A DNA stretch of 64,000 nt, taken from positions 62,001-126,000 of the forward strand of contig JAUIAH010000001.1 of assembly GCA_030425385.1 (NCBI GenBank), in the 5' to 3' direction. This DNA comes from Verrucomicrobiia bacterium. GTDB taxonomy: Bacteria; Verrucomicrobiota; Verrucomicrobiia; Verrucomicrobiales; DEV007. The notes under the pieces are model-generated. The model worked only from the letters and a program-made list of their open reading frames with translations, was not told where the DNA came from and ran no database searches. Positions 44,994 to 54,748 of this stretch are shown piece by piece. The position numbers and the translations under genes are program-made. Position 1 is the stretch's first letter. Every line of letters starts with the position of its first letter.

Positions 44994-47900
44994 ATGCGCT
45001 TTCTTGTCGGCTTCCTCTTTCTCTGCAGCGCTCCCGCGCTCGTGGCTCAGTTGGTCATCAGTGAGTTTCTCGCGCGCAATGAGACGGGACTGCGCGATGC
45101 CGATGGCCACTTGGCGGACTGGATCGAAATTTGGAATCGGAGCGACGAGGAAATCACTCTGGATGGATGGACTCTAACAGACAATCCAGAGCGCTTGCAG
45201 AAATGGGCATTTCCCGCGGCGCCCTTGGCGGCGGGCGAACGCCGTGTGGTCTTTGCCACGCGGAAGGATCGCCGCGATCCAGACGGCGAATGGCACACCA
45301 ACTTCCGCTTGTCCGCTCCAGGCGAGACGCTTGTTCTCGTCATGCCCGATGGCGAAACGATTGCCCATCAGTTAGACGCCGCACCGCAGTTTGATGATGT
45401 CAGTTATGGTCTCGGAACAGTCACGGACGACCCTGGCTATCTGAATGCCGTCACCCCGGGAGAGGCCAATGGCGCTCTCGTTTATGCCGGTCCGATAATC
45501 ACCGATGTGCAGCATGCGCCCGAGATTCTGATGCCAGGCGACGATGTTGTGGTTTCTGCCAGGGTCGTGGCGCGCGAGGCAGCAGTTGCCGAAGTGACCT
45601 TGTTATCGACCGTGGATCACGGTGCGCAAGGAATGGCGACGATGCGGGATGATGGAGAAGGCGTGGATGCGCAAGCAGGCGATGGCATCTTCACGGCGGC
45701 AATCGCAGGCAGCACTCTCTTTGGGCCTCGGATCAAAGCCGGTCACCTGGTGCGATGGGCCATCCACGCGACGGACACAGCGAGTGCGGAATCGCGCCTG
45801 CCAACCTATCTGGATCGCGATGGGGTGGAACAATCGCCGGAGTACTTCGGCACCATGGCCCAGGTGACGCTCGATACGGCGCTCCCGGTGTTCTCTTGGT
45901 TCACCGACGAGGAAGCGGCTTCACGAACGCGTGGTGGGGCACGTGCCTCGGTGTTCTATGAGGGCCGTTTCTATGATAACATCTTTGTAAGGCAACGCGG
46001 CGGCGCTACGAATGGACAATCGCAGAAATTCAATTTCAGCAATGCCTTCCCTTGCTACGTGAATGACGCCCTCCCAGCGGTGGGAGAATTGAATCTCAAC
46101 GCGCAAGGATCGGATAACACTTTCCTAAGACAACCACTCGCTTTTGAGACGTTTCAATGGGTCGGCGGGGCTTCATGCGATGCCTTTCTCACCGTCATGC
46201 GCTTGAATGGTGAGGAAGATCGGACCGGTGTGTTGATTGAGCAGGTGGATGAAGACTTCCTGGAACGCTACGGGTTCGATCCCCTGGGCGATCTCTATAA
46301 ACTCGTGCAACGCGCGAACTTGCAGCCGGTCTTTGCTGATACGATCACGGGTATAGAGAAGAAGACCGGTGATGAAACGGAGCTGAGTTCCATGGCCACC
46401 TTAGTGGAAGGGTTAGACCTAGAAGGGGATGCCTTGACGGCGTATCTCTTTGATTCCATCAATCTCCCCCAGGTCGTCAACTACCTGGCGGTGCGTTCCA
46501 TCATTCAAGATGCCGATGACGTCCGGAAGAATTTCTACGTATACTACGACACCTTCGGCACGCAGGAATGGGCCATCTTTCCCTGGGATAAGGATTGGAC
46601 CTTCGGGGTGACGGGCGATGGCGGACAGCATTTGAAACATCCTTTCTTTGGTGACGAAGCCCATCGCAAGGACAACGCCAACCAATGGAACAAGCTCTAT
46701 GATGCCATGTTCAATCAAGCGGCGACGAAGCAGATGATCCTCCGGCGCTTGCGCACGGTGATGGATACCATCTTGCAACCCGAAGACACGCCCGAGGCGG
46801 ATCGGCGATTTGAGACCCGTGTGGACGAGTTATTCGCCCAAGCGGAAGGGGATGTCCCCGTTTCGGCGGCTAGCACGGTGAAACGTTTCTTTCCCGAGCG
46901 TCGCCGCGACCTCTATCAAACGTACGCCTCGCTGATCCCCAACGCTCAAGACGCTGCGCCGCCAATGTCCTTTGGCACGATCCGCTTCCAACCGGAATCG
47001 GGCGACCAAGACGACGAATTCATCGAGCTGCTCAATCCTAACCGAGTGGCGATCGACCTCTCGGGCTGGACGCTTGAAGGAGCGGTCACGTTCACCTTTG
47101 CGGAGGGCACCGTGGTCCCCAGCAGTAGTCTCTTCAATCCCGGACTGAACCGCCTTTACGTTTCGCCCAATGTCAGGAACTTTCGAACCCGAGCCATCAG
47201 CCCCACGGGAGGCGAGGGCCTCTTTGTCCAGGGCCCCTACGACGGACACCTCTCGAATCGCGGGGAGACCCTTATTCTCAAGAATCGTGAAGGCGTCGTC
47301 ATTGCCGAACAGGCATTCGAAGGGGATCCCACACCCTTGGAGCAATGGCTACGCCTGACCGAAATCCACTATCGCCCCACCCCGCGTGAGGCGGAGTTTC
47401 TCGAATTGCACAATGCCAGTCCTAGCGAGACCCTCGACCTCTCCGGAGCGCGTTTCACGGATGGGATTGACTTTGACTTCGCCGACGGGACCACTCTGGC
47501 ACCCGGCGAGACGCTCCTACTGGTCCGTGACCCGGCAGTCTTTGCTGAGGTCTTTGGAGATGCGGTCGTCGTGTTCGGCACCTTTGCCAACGACACGCGC
47601 CTCAATGATGGCGGCGAGCGCCTCAAGCTTGAGGACGCCGCCAACCGAACCATCTTCGAAGTCCGTTATGACAATGAAGCCCCGTGGCCAACAGATCTAG
47701 CAGACACCCAGGGACTCACCCTTATCGAGCCAGCCTTCGAAGAAGCGGCCTCGTGGCAAGCCGCGACACCGAGTCCTGGCGTGGTGGGTGGCGAAGCGCC
47801 TCACCATGACTTCACCGATGCAGACGGCGACGGATGGGTGCGCCTGCTAGAAGACGCTTTTGCCACAAGCGATGCGGATCCAACGGCTGGGCCGGATGCG

Positions 47901-48134
47901 TGGAGGATCACCCGTGAGGGCACCACTGTCGTGGTTACGGCACCCGCGGTGTCGGGGTTTCAGAAGACCTTGCAAAGCACGCGTGATCTCAATGCCTGGG
48001 AGGACACAACGGCCAGCAGTTTCACCCTCAGCGACGTCGTGATCGACGGCATTCCCCACTTCCGCTGGGAGAGCGTAGGCGATCTGTCAGAAGTCTCCCT
48101 GCGCGCCCTCCGCATCCGCGTCCAGAGGGAATGA
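44994..48134 (+). CDS. Secreted lamin-tail/CotH-kinase-like protein
   Basis: 1046 residues from ATG 44994 (MRFLVGFLFL), a signal peptide; the 51-codon upstream extension is non-protein. The first domain is a lamin-tail-like fold (ISEFLARNETGLRDADGHLADWIEIWN). A CotH-like domain follows: IFVRQRGGATNGQSQKFNFS, GVLIEQVDEDFLERYGFD and the conserved Asp-rich AIFPWDKDWTFG, as in CotH protein kinases. More lamin-tail modules (FIELLNPNRVAIDLSGWTL; FLELHNASPSETLDLSGARF) and the phylum-typical end (LNAWEDTT ... LRALRIRVQRE) complete it. It may phosphorylate secreted proteins or simply be a surface protein. All CotH key residues seem present. Confidence 0.85.
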   Translation: MRFLVGFLFLCSAPALVAQLVISEFLARNETGLRDADGHLADWIEIWNRSDEEITLDGWTLTDNPERLQKWAFPAAPLAAGERRVVFATRKDRRDPDGEWHTNFRLSAPGETLVLVMPDGETIAHQLDAAPQFDDVSYGLGTVTDDPGYLNAVTPGEANGALVYAGPIITDVQHAPEILMPGDDVVVSARVVAREAAVAEVTLLSTVDHGAQGMATMRDDGEGVDAQAGDGIFTAAIAGSTLFGPRIKAGHLVRWAIHATDTASAESRLPTYLDRDGVEQSPEYFGTMAQVTLDTALPVFSWFTDEEAASRTRGGARASVFYEGRFYDNIFVRQRGGATNGQSQKFNFSNAFPCYVNDALPAVGELNLNAQGSDNTFLRQPLAFETFQWVGGASCDAFLTVMRLNGEEDRTGVLIEQVDEDFLERYGFDPLGDLYKLVQRANLQPVFADTITGIEKKTGDETELSSMATLVEGLDLEGDALTAYLFDSINLPQVVNYLAVRSIIQDADDVRKNFYVYYDTFGTQEWAIFPWDKDWTFGVTGDGGQHLKHPFFGDEAHRKDNANQWNKLYDAMFNQAATKQMILRRLRTVMDTILQPEDTPEADRRFETRVDELFAQAEGDVPVSAASTVKRFFPERRRDLYQTYASLIPNAQDAAPPMSFGTIRFQPESGDQDDEFIELLNPNRVAIDLSGWTLEGAVTFTFAEGTVVPSSSLFNPGLNRLYVSPNVRNFRTRAISPTGGEGLFVQGPYDGHLSNRGETLILKNREGVVIAEQAFEGDPTPLEQWLRLTEIHYRPTPREAEFLELHNASPSETLDLSGARFTDGIDFDFADGTTLAPGETLLLVRDPAVFAEVFGDAVVVFGTFANDTRLNDGGERLKLEDAANRTIFEVRYDNEAPWPTDLADTQGLTLIEPAFEEAASWQAATPSPGVVGGEAPHHDFTDADGDGWVRLLEDAFATSDADPTAGPDAWRITREGTTVVVTAPAVSGFQKTLQSTRDLNAWEDTTASSFTLSDVVIDGIPHFRWESVGDLSEVSLRALRIRVQRE

Positions 48135-48175
48135 AAGGGATTTAGAGTGTTTATTCGTTTTGCCAAATCACCGGT

Positions 48176-48655
48176 TCAAATGGACGCCTGATCACTGAGC
48201 ACACGGGTAGCGGTCTCGACCGCTTCTCGCTCCAGCACTGCGGCGGCGTAGCCGTCGTGCAGGCATTGGGAAAGGTAGTGGCGAAGGAACCGCCCGGCGC
48301 CGAGGCGCTCGTATTGCGCCGTGTGGACGCATTCATGCACGAGGATGTCGAGCCGTGGGCGCTGGAGATAGATGCCGTGACCGAGGCAGAGTCCGGACGC
48401 TCGGAGGGCCGGGAAACCGAGGCGCTGCGCGGTGCGATGGGCCCAGGCCGGCCCAGGCATGGGAATGGGATCGATGAGGCAGACACGGATCCGACGCACA
48501 TCGGCAACGCCGACAGCCGAGGCGAGCTGCGCTTCCGTTTCGGAAAGCTCGCGCCCCGTTCGGAGGATCTGGCGCTCGTGTCCCCGGATCCACCAGACGA
48601 CTGGCAAGGCGACCAGGGCCACGAAAGGGAAACTCAAGAGGCGCGGAAGAGACAC
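48176..48655 (-). CDS. Small membrane-anchored HExxH protein
   Basis: 159 residues from a GTG at 48655. An N-terminal hydrophobic helix (LLSFPFVALVALPVVWWI), then a soluble part with an HExxH zinc motif (LVHECVHTAQYERLG) followed by a conserved HDGYAAAVLEREA, where a third ligand could be. This looks like the DUF4157/Wss1-type small metallopeptidase-like fold. It lies 34 bases behind lptD on the same strand. Real peptidase activity is unproved. Confidence 0.65.
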   Translation of the reverse strand: MSLPRLLSFPFVALVALPVVWWIRGHERQILRTGRELSETEAQLASAVGVADVRRIRVCLIDPIPMPGPAWAHRTAQRLGFPALRASGLCLGHGIYLQRPRLDILVHECVHTAQYERLGAGRFLRHYLSQCLHDGYAAAVLEREAVETATRVLSDQASI

Positions 48656-48689
48656 GACAATCTAACGGAAAGCTACGGAGGCGACGCGA

Positions 48690-51053
48690 TCAGCGCCCAG
48701 CAGGATCGGGATCGATGCTAAGGGGAAGGCGAATACGCGGAAGGTCCTTGAGCGAAAGCGCAAAGACGATGCCGTATTCGCGTTCACCACGGTTGTCGCG
48801 GGCGAGGGCGCCGAGGGCAGCGGTCCAACTTCCGAGGTCACGGTGGATGCTGTATTGTTGCACCTCCAGCGTGTTATCATCGAGCTCGTAGCGATGATAG
48901 AGTCCAAGCCCCCAGTTCTCATTGAGACGCGTGTAGAATCGAAAGTTGAGCAAATTACTATCGCCGAAGAATGGATGATCATTGAGGAAACGATGACTGA
49001 CAATGAACTCCGTGTTATCGGTCGGCATGTAGCGGACCCGTGAATTCACCTCGATGAAGTCTTCATCATCCGCAAAGATGGGGAATTGCGAATCCATTTC
49101 GAGTTTGAGCCAGGGCAAGGGGTGCCAGAAGAGTTCATTAAAGAGATTGGAGTGCGTGCGGCTGGCCTCGGGGTCTTCCAGGAAGGTATCCACATACGTA
49201 TTCAATTGAAGCCAATTGTGGGTGCGTCCATCACGCTTCGTTTGGAGGACGTTACGCACCCCCAGCCGGACAATATTCCAAGGATTCATATCATCCACGG
49301 CAGTGAATTTCGACAGATCAATAGGGCGCAAGCGCGTGCTAGGCGTGAGCCGATCAATGCGGGGCACGTCTCCGCTCAGGTCATTCCCGGCAAGAAAGGA
49401 GTAATTGAAATACGGTTGGATGATGTGGCGCAGCTCATTCAGTCCCCAACGCTGTGATCGCACGTCTGGATAGACGCGGGACAGTTTGAGTGAGCCTTCA
49501 ATTCCCGCGTGCAGCAAGGTGCGGCTCTCAGAGGAATCGATGTTAGGATTACCGGAATCGATGTCGAAATAACTGGTGTGCCTGAAACCGACCCGTGGGA
49601 TGAGACTCAGCCCCCGACCAGTGTTGAGCGGGTAGGACAGCTGATGAAAGGTATCGAACCGCTTGAAACTGTAGCCGTCCACCTGGGCCTGAAGATCGTC
49701 CAATAAGGTATTCAGTTCTGCTGGATCCACCGTGGACTGGGAGACGCCAAAGAATTCCTCAAAACTCCCGCGACCACCTTCGAGGAATTTCCGCTCCAAG
49801 GTAGACAGCGGCTCACGATAAGCGCCAATAGTCGTGCTGCCCTCATAGAAGAGCGGGGTATCAAAGAACGGTTGGCGGGTGATATCGAGCGCGATCTCTG
49901 GCAGGCGTTCGTCCGAGCGGAAGAAGGGATTGGCATTGAAGCGTCCGCTCACACTGAGAGTGCCTCGCGGATCCGTCTTGACGATATTGATCAGGTTCTC
50001 GGGATTGGGATCGATCTTGAATTCATCTGGGAAGAAATCTTCATAAACGAATTCATCTGAAAGGTGATTGATATCGATATCCAAATACCACGATTGATCC
50101 TCCGCATAGGGGGCGTAGATGCGGTGCTGCAGGCTGAAACGGAAGCGGTCCTCATTCACATCACGACGCTTGCGTGCGCTGCGCGAGATGCTGGGATCGA
50201 GGTCATTGGCATAATATACCTTCATCCTGCCAAAGTTCTCATTCTCTTTGAACCGCTGGGAATGCAGTTCCACGCCGCCGGCTAAGCCCCGCCGAGAGCG
50301 CACGTCCATCTGGTATTTCACCAGGGTATGATCTTCCCACTTGATGCCGTATTCGCTCAGCAGATACGCGCCCCAGCTGCTATTAAATCCTGGGCGAAAG
50401 TACCAGCCGAGTTCCTCGTCCAACGATTTGGCAAGGTAAGGAAACCAGAATACCTGGCGATTGCCAATAAACACTTTCACATCGTGCATTTCGACGCGGT
50501 TCTCCGGTGGCGGAAAGATCTTGATCCGACTCGCCTGAAGCCGGTAGTTGGGCACCTCGTAATCATGCGTGGTCACGAAGGCCTCATCCGACTCCAAGAA
50601 CTCCGCGGTGCGGCCTTCGATATCTAATTGAGTCCGGAATTCGCGCGTGCTGAAGAGGATCGGATCGATGCCACTGCGAAGCGTATTCGCGGTGAGCTTG
50701 CCGTCATTGTAATTGTAGATGGCAGAGTCTCCCTTGAAGACGAGTTCATTCCGATAGATCCTCACATTACCATCGAGGAACACGTCCCCGGTGCTGAGGG
50801 TGGCGCGCATGTTGTCGAAATAGAGATCCACGCCCTGATGGGTCACGTGCCCTCCGCCGGTGTAGGTGATGACCGTGTCCGTGAGTCCGGGCTCGATGGA
50901 AAGCTGAGCATCTGGGTTGAAACCCGTGTCAAACTCCAGCCCCGATTCCTCGATCTTTGTCAGGAAATCCATCCCGCTATCAAACGTCTGGGCCGACATC
51001 CTCGGAAGGAGGAGGGCACAGGCGAGAGTGAGGGCGAGACAACGCAACAGCAT
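48690..51053 (-). CDS. lptD: LPS-assembly protein LptD
   Basis: 787 residues from ATG 51053; a GTG three codons upstream is in frame. Signal peptide (CLALTLACALLLPRMSA), the OstA-like N-terminal beta-jellyroll (VTHQGVDLYFDNMRATLSTGDVFLDGNV ... TAEFLESDEAFVTTHDYEVPNYRL) and a C-terminal 26-strand outer-membrane barrel with amphipathic strands ending GIVFALSLKDLPRIRLPLS. LptD with LptE inserts lipopolysaccharide into the outer leaflet. Few Cys are present, so the disulfide pattern of E. coli LptD is not kept. It heads a minus-strand pair with the HExxH gene. Confidence 0.92.
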   Translation of the reverse strand: MLLRCLALTLACALLLPRMSAQTFDSGMDFLTKIEESGLEFDTGFNPDAQLSIEPGLTDTVITYTGGGHVTHQGVDLYFDNMRATLSTGDVFLDGNVRIYRNELVFKGDSAIYNYNDGKLTANTLRSGIDPILFSTREFRTQLDIEGRTAEFLESDEAFVTTHDYEVPNYRLQASRIKIFPPPENRVEMHDVKVFIGNRQVFWFPYLAKSLDEELGWYFRPGFNSSWGAYLLSEYGIKWEDHTLVKYQMDVRSRRGLAGGVELHSQRFKENENFGRMKVYYANDLDPSISRSARKRRDVNEDRFRFSLQHRIYAPYAEDQSWYLDIDINHLSDEFVYEDFFPDEFKIDPNPENLINIVKTDPRGTLSVSGRFNANPFFRSDERLPEIALDITRQPFFDTPLFYEGSTTIGAYREPLSTLERKFLEGGRGSFEEFFGVSQSTVDPAELNTLLDDLQAQVDGYSFKRFDTFHQLSYPLNTGRGLSLIPRVGFRHTSYFDIDSGNPNIDSSESRTLLHAGIEGSLKLSRVYPDVRSQRWGLNELRHIIQPYFNYSFLAGNDLSGDVPRIDRLTPSTRLRPIDLSKFTAVDDMNPWNIVRLGVRNVLQTKRDGRTHNWLQLNTYVDTFLEDPEASRTHSNLFNELFWHPLPWLKLEMDSQFPIFADDEDFIEVNSRVRYMPTDNTEFIVSHRFLNDHPFFGDSNLLNFRFYTRLNENWGLGLYHRYELDDNTLEVQQYSIHRDLGSWTAALGALARDNRGEREYGIVFALSLKDLPRIRLPLSIDPDPAGR

Positions 51054-51135
51054 GACAGACACGTGTGCGCCAACCTATCAGTTGAATTTCTCAGGGAGCA
51101 AGGGAAACACCCGGCAATGCACCGCTTGCGCAGCC

Positions 51136-51987
51136 TCAAGAAGTGGGTTCGTGCGCGGGAGGCTCATCCTCTTCCGTCAGTTCCTCGATCTCCTTGCGCC
51201 ATCGTTTGCTGATCCACGGGCGCACGAGCCCATACACCAAGTAGAGGGTGAAGATCACCGCTGGCATCCATTCGAAATAATGCACCGTGAAGACCACTCC
51301 CAGGATCGCGACGAGCACGGCGGGGACCGATCGTTTCGTCATCCACTTGAGATTCTTCAAACTCGGGTACTTCACATTGCTAAACATCAGCACACTGACC
51401 AGCAGCATGAGCACGGGGAGGAGGTACTTGATCTTGCTCAGGATGTCCGGGTGTTCACTGCCGAGGTAGAGCATGGCCAGCGTGACGGAGGAAATGAAGC
51501 CCGCTGCGGCCGGGATGGGGACGCCATTGAAGTCATAGGACGTGGGCTTTCCCAAGGCAGCCACGCAGTTGAAGCGCGCCAAGCGCATGGCGCCACAGAG
51601 GAGATAGACAAATGCGAGGATCTTGCCCAAGGTGGCGCTGCCCAAGGAGGTGCCCAGTTCGAAGAGCACGATATCCATGAGGAGAAGCGCGGGCGCGAGG
51701 CCAAAGCTGACCACATCCGCGACGGAATCGAATTCCCGGCCAAAGGCGGATTCCTGCCCGCTGATACGTGCGACGAAACCATCCAGCAGATCGAAGATGC
51801 AGGCTCCAAAGATGAAGAGGATGGCGTTGATGTAGACTTTCGATGTCTCATCGAGCGCATTCATCCCGCCCATCTTGTGGCCCTTCATGATGAGGACGAC
51901 TGCCATGAAGCCACAGAACAAGTTCCCTGCCGTCATCAGATTCGGCAGGAAATGGATCTTCACGTCATTCTCCTCAGGGGCGGCCAT
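51136..51987 (-). CDS. pssA: CDP-diacylglycerol-serine O-phosphatidyltransferase
   Basis: 283 residues. Polytopic membrane enzyme with the CDP-alcohol phosphatidyltransferase signature DG-x2-AR-x8-G-x3-D-x3-D, seen as DGFVARISGQES ... GREFDSVADVV. About eight helices. It makes phosphatidylserine, the precursor of phosphatidylethanolamine. The long, acidic C-terminus (KRWRKEIEELTEEDEPP) is a little unusual. It starts 91 bases from the divergent VOC gene and ends 82 bases from lptD's start. Confidence 0.88.
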   Translation of the reverse strand: MAAPEENDVKIHFLPNLMTAGNLFCGFMAVVLIMKGHKMGGMNALDETSKVYINAILFIFGACIFDLLDGFVARISGQESAFGREFDSVADVVSFGLAPALLLMDIVLFELGTSLGSATLGKILAFVYLLCGAMRLARFNCVAALGKPTSYDFNGVPIPAAAGFISSVTLAMLYLGSEHPDILSKIKYLLPVLMLLVSVLMFSNVKYPSLKNLKWMTKRSVPAVLVAILGVVFTVHYFEWMPAVIFTLYLVYGLVRPWISKRWRKEIEELTEEDEPPAHEPTS

Positions 51988-52078
51988 GATGAGAGAAATC
52001 TAGTGGCACGCGGGATCAGACGCAAATGGCAGTAGAAAGGGATTGCCAATCTCCACCGGACACACGAAGGCTGTTCTC

Positions 52079-52537
52079 ATGAACACTTCTTTCGATCACA
52101 TCCCGGAAGGCTATCACAGTGCGACGCCCTCTCTCACCCTCGTCGATGCCCCTGCCGCCATGGCCTTTTATCAACAGGCCCTTGGGGCAGTGGAGCGTTT
52201 CCGAATCCCGGACGAAGGCAACGGCAAGATCAAGCACGGCGAGTTTCAGATTGGCAATTCCGCCTTCCTTTACTCAAGCGAATACGACGGGTGGGGCAAA
52301 GCACCCAAGATAGGTGAAGGGCAACTCTTCATGCTCTATGTGCCGGACTGCGACGCAGCTTTCGAACAGGCCGTCGCGGCAGGAGCCACAGCCACAGAAG
52401 ACCCGGGTGACCGATTCTGGGGCGACCGCACTGCGGGCGTCAACGACCCGTTTGGCTACCGCTGGGCCTTTGCTCAGAAGGTCCAGGATGTGCCCATGGA
52501 GGACATTGCCGCTGCCGCCGCGGCGTGGCAGCCGTGA
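52079..52537 (+). CDS. VOC-family (PhnB/glyoxalase-like) protein
   Basis: 152 residues from ATG 52079 (MNTSFDHIPEGYHSATP), twelve codons after the first frame opening. The babab fold of the vicinal-oxygen-chelate family is clear: TPSLTLVDAPAAMAFYQQALGAVE, then GEFQIGNSAFLYSS, LYVPDCDAAFEQAVAAGATATEDP, ending GVNDPFGYRWAFAQ. Relatives bind a divalent metal; several PhnB-like members have lost activity. The substrate is unknown. It is convergent with the response regulator gene (20-base gap). Confidence 0.82.
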   Translation: MNTSFDHIPEGYHSATPSLTLVDAPAAMAFYQQALGAVERFRIPDEGNGKIKHGEFQIGNSAFLYSSEYDGWGKAPKIGEGQLFMLYVPDCDAAFEQAVAAGATATEDPGDRFWGDRTAGVNDPFGYRWAFAQKVQDVPMEDIAAAAAAWQP

Positions 52538-52556
52538 TCTGAAGGGCGCCTGCCCT

Positions 52557-53213
52557 TCAATCCCACTGCTTCGTCTCCACCCATCGCACCGCTTGGCGGA
52601 CCAGCGCATTGCTATCCTTCAAGCCGAGCTTCTCTTTGATGTGGGCGCGGTGCGCATCGATCGTCCGCACACTGATGCTTAGTTGGGTGGCGATCTCCCG
52701 CGATCCCTTCCCTTCTCCGATCAGATGAAACACCTCAAATTCGCGGTCGGTCAGTTGATCGATCGGTGAGCTCGTGTGCCCCTTTCGTTTCTGACCAGTG
52801 AACATCTCCACGATCAGTTGCGACATCTGTTTGCTCACATAGATCTGTCCGTCTAACACCGTCCGAATCGCGCTCACGAGATGCGTCGCCGCCGCCTCTT
52901 TCATGATGTAGCCGCGCGCACCCGCTTTCAGCGCCCGTTCCGCATAGACGGACTCATCGTGGGACGATAGGATCAGGACGTTGAGATCCTGATAGAGTGC
53001 TCTCAAATCTTTCAACACTTCCAGGCCATGGCCATCTGGCAGCGCGATGTCTAGCAGGATCAAATCTGGATGCACCTCTGGGATCAGCTGCATCATCGCC
53101 TCCACACTCCCGGCTTCCCCACACACGTCCAGGCCAGGCTTCGAATTGATCAGCTGGATCAACCCCATCCGCATCACGGGATGGTCATCGACGACGAAGA
53201 TGCGGTGATTCAT
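52557..53213 (-). CDS. NarL/FixJ-type response regulator with LuxR HTH
   Basis: 218 residues from ATG 53213; a 35-codon upstream frame is rejected. Receiver domain: Asp9/Asp10, phosphoacceptor Asp55 in LILLDIALPDG, the switch Ser/Thr in LILSSHDES and the Lys in YIMKEAA. The C-terminal LuxR helix-turn-helix: LTDREFEVFHLIGEGKGSREIA followed by VRTIDAHRAHIKEKLGLKD. No histidine kinase is adjacent. Its first ATG overlaps the stop of the cytochrome gene by 4 bases (ATGA), so the two are translated together. Confidence 0.92.
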   Translation of the reverse strand: MNHRIFVVDDHPVMRMGLIQLINSKPGLDVCGEAGSVEAMMQLIPEVHPDLILLDIALPDGHGLEVLKDLRALYQDLNVLILSSHDESVYAERALKAGARGYIMKEAAATHLVSAIRTVLDGQIYVSKQMSQLIVEMFTGQKRKGHTSSPIDQLTDREFEVFHLIGEGKGSREIATQLSISVRTIDAHRAHIKEKLGLKDSNALVRQAVRWVETKQWD

Positions 53214-53665
53214 GGTTCGGGCCAATCTTGCGGGCGCACTAACAGACCAGCCTTCCCACTCGGCCAATCGGCGCCATCCGTGATCCATTGCTTGATCATC
53301 GCCTGCTCTTGTTGCCAAAGCCGATCCGGCGTCGGCGGCATGAAGACGGGATGCAAATCATCCACCTCCAAGACGCGGAACAACAGGCTCCGTTCCGGGC
53401 TCCCAGGCACGATCACGGGAGCGTGCTGCCCGGTGGAAAACGCCGTTTCCCGCGTCTCCAGGTTCAGCCCGCCGGAATCCTTTGCGCTCTTGGAATTGTG
53501 GCACTCCAAACAGCGCGACTCCAAGATGGTCCCAATCCCTTCTTCGAAGCGAATCGGAGCTTGGCGTCCGTTCCCCAAACCATCACCGGGCGTCCGACAA
53601 CTGCCCAGCCATCCCAAACTCACCACCGCCAACCCGGCCCAGAAATAGTGCATGCGCGTCTTCAT
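53210..53665 (-). CDS. Lipoprotein c-type cytochrome (PSCyt1-like)
   Basis: 151 residues. Signal peptide with a lipobox (LGSC, Cys23), so it would be a membrane lipoprotein. One heme site CLECH (Cys52/55, His56), with the motif ILESRCLECHNSKSAKDSGG and the later MPPTP loop typical of the PSCyt1-type cytochromes in planctomycetes and verrucomicrobia, where Met may be the sixth ligand. Such modules usually lead large dehydrogenase-like proteins; here it stands alone and is coupled (ATGA) to a response regulator. Heme attachment needs a cytochrome c maturation system, not seen in this window. Confidence 0.82.
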   Translation of the reverse strand: MKTRMHYFWAGLAVVSLGWLGSCRTPGDGLGNGRQAPIRFEEGIGTILESRCLECHNSKSAKDSGGLNLETRETAFSTGQHAPVIVPGSPERSLLFRVLEVDDLHPVFMPPTPDRLWQQEQAMIKQWITDGADWPSGKAGLLVRPQDWPEP

Positions 53666-53778
53666 GGAGAAATCCTCGCCCGAAGCAGCTCGAAGCGCGA
53701 CACAAATCCGCCGCTCTTTCCTTGAAGCAGCATGCTTGATGATGCTGTTGTTGAGAGATATTCAGAAAGACTGCAGCG

Positions 53779-54669
53779 ATGCCTTCTGTCACGTGTCATT
53801 TCCCTATCATACACTCCCCTACGGAAGGCTTTGGCGCCCGCGTAGAAGGCATTGGTGCGGCCAGCGCCGACGATGTGCACGCGTTCGCCCAAGTCGCTGG
53901 GCTCCCGGTTCAGTCGGACGAAAGAATCGCCCGCCTTGACGTGGCGCTTGATGAAGAGTCTCCAGAATTCGCTTCCTTGATTGCCCTCATCGCCGAACGC
54001 TATGGTCTCCGACCACGTGCGCATCGCGTCATCCGGGCAGACGAATCGTCGCGCGTCTTCGGTGTCATGAAGCTTCGATCGTACACCGACGCGGAATTAG
54101 ACGAATGTGAGTATCTCTACATCAGTTTCGTAGACAACGTCATCGCGGCATTCACCGAAGGGACTCCAGAGCAAATCGCCTCCGAAATATTCGTAGCCAA
54201 GAACCGCAGAAAGAAGAAGAGCGTCCACTTTGGCACGCTGATGCCGTTTCACGCCACGGCCGTTTCGGGGCAATTGAAATCTCAACTAGAGAAGGCGCAT
54301 TTGAAAGGCTTGGATTTCACTCCAGTCGCAGGTGTAGACGATCTATGGAAGATCAGCGGCAAATTGATCTTGCCTCGTAGCGAGATCGCCCTTCAAGACG
54401 GCACCGGTGCTGTCGTTGACGCAGACAGTTGGCCCACTCAGTGGAGTGACAAATACTTCGACGATGGCGGTTACATTCCTGCCGAACTCACCTATCGCGA
54501 GCGGCTCGATTCCCTGATGCAGGGGCAGGATGTGGCGGCGACATACGAGAAAGTGGGTGTCAACGAGGCTCGCGCCTTCCGCTACAACGTGGTCAGCCAA
54601 CGATTCCGGAGAACGATGACGGCGTTGGGAGTTGAGAAGATTCGCTACACTCCCGTTAGGAGTTTATAG
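53779..54669 (+). CDS. Hypothetical protein, not recognised
   Basis: 296 residues, no signal peptide or membrane segment. The sequence is mixed alpha/beta with no motif I can name; segments such as ERIARLDVALDEESPEFASLIALIAERYG and LDECEYLYISFVDNVIAAF suggest a compact soluble protein. It is bounded by the cytochrome gene (divergent, 113 bases) and the large transglutaminase gene (79 bases, same strand), which it might precede in one transcript. A 6-bp hairpin without a T tract lies in the gap. Confidence 0.6.
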   Translation: MPSVTCHFPIIHSPTEGFGARVEGIGAASADDVHAFAQVAGLPVQSDERIARLDVALDEESPEFASLIALIAERYGLRPRAHRVIRADESSRVFGVMKLRSYTDAELDECEYLYISFVDNVIAAFTEGTPEQIASEIFVAKNRRKKKSVHFGTLMPFHATAVSGQLKSQLEKAHLKGLDFTPVAGVDDLWKISGKLILPRSEIALQDGTGAVVDADSWPTQWSDKYFDDGGYIPAELTYRERLDSLMQGQDVAATYEKVGVNEARAFRYNVVSQRFRRTMTALGVEKIRYTPVRSL

Positions 54670-54748
54670 GGCTCGACTTGAAGATTCTCTCACTTGGGAT
54701 GAGAGGTTGGCATCTCCCTAGCTACTCATAGGGGCCGCAAGGAAACCC

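Noticed and set aside
54687-54706. Terminator behind the unrecognised gene
   Set aside because: The 6-bp hairpin has no following T tract.
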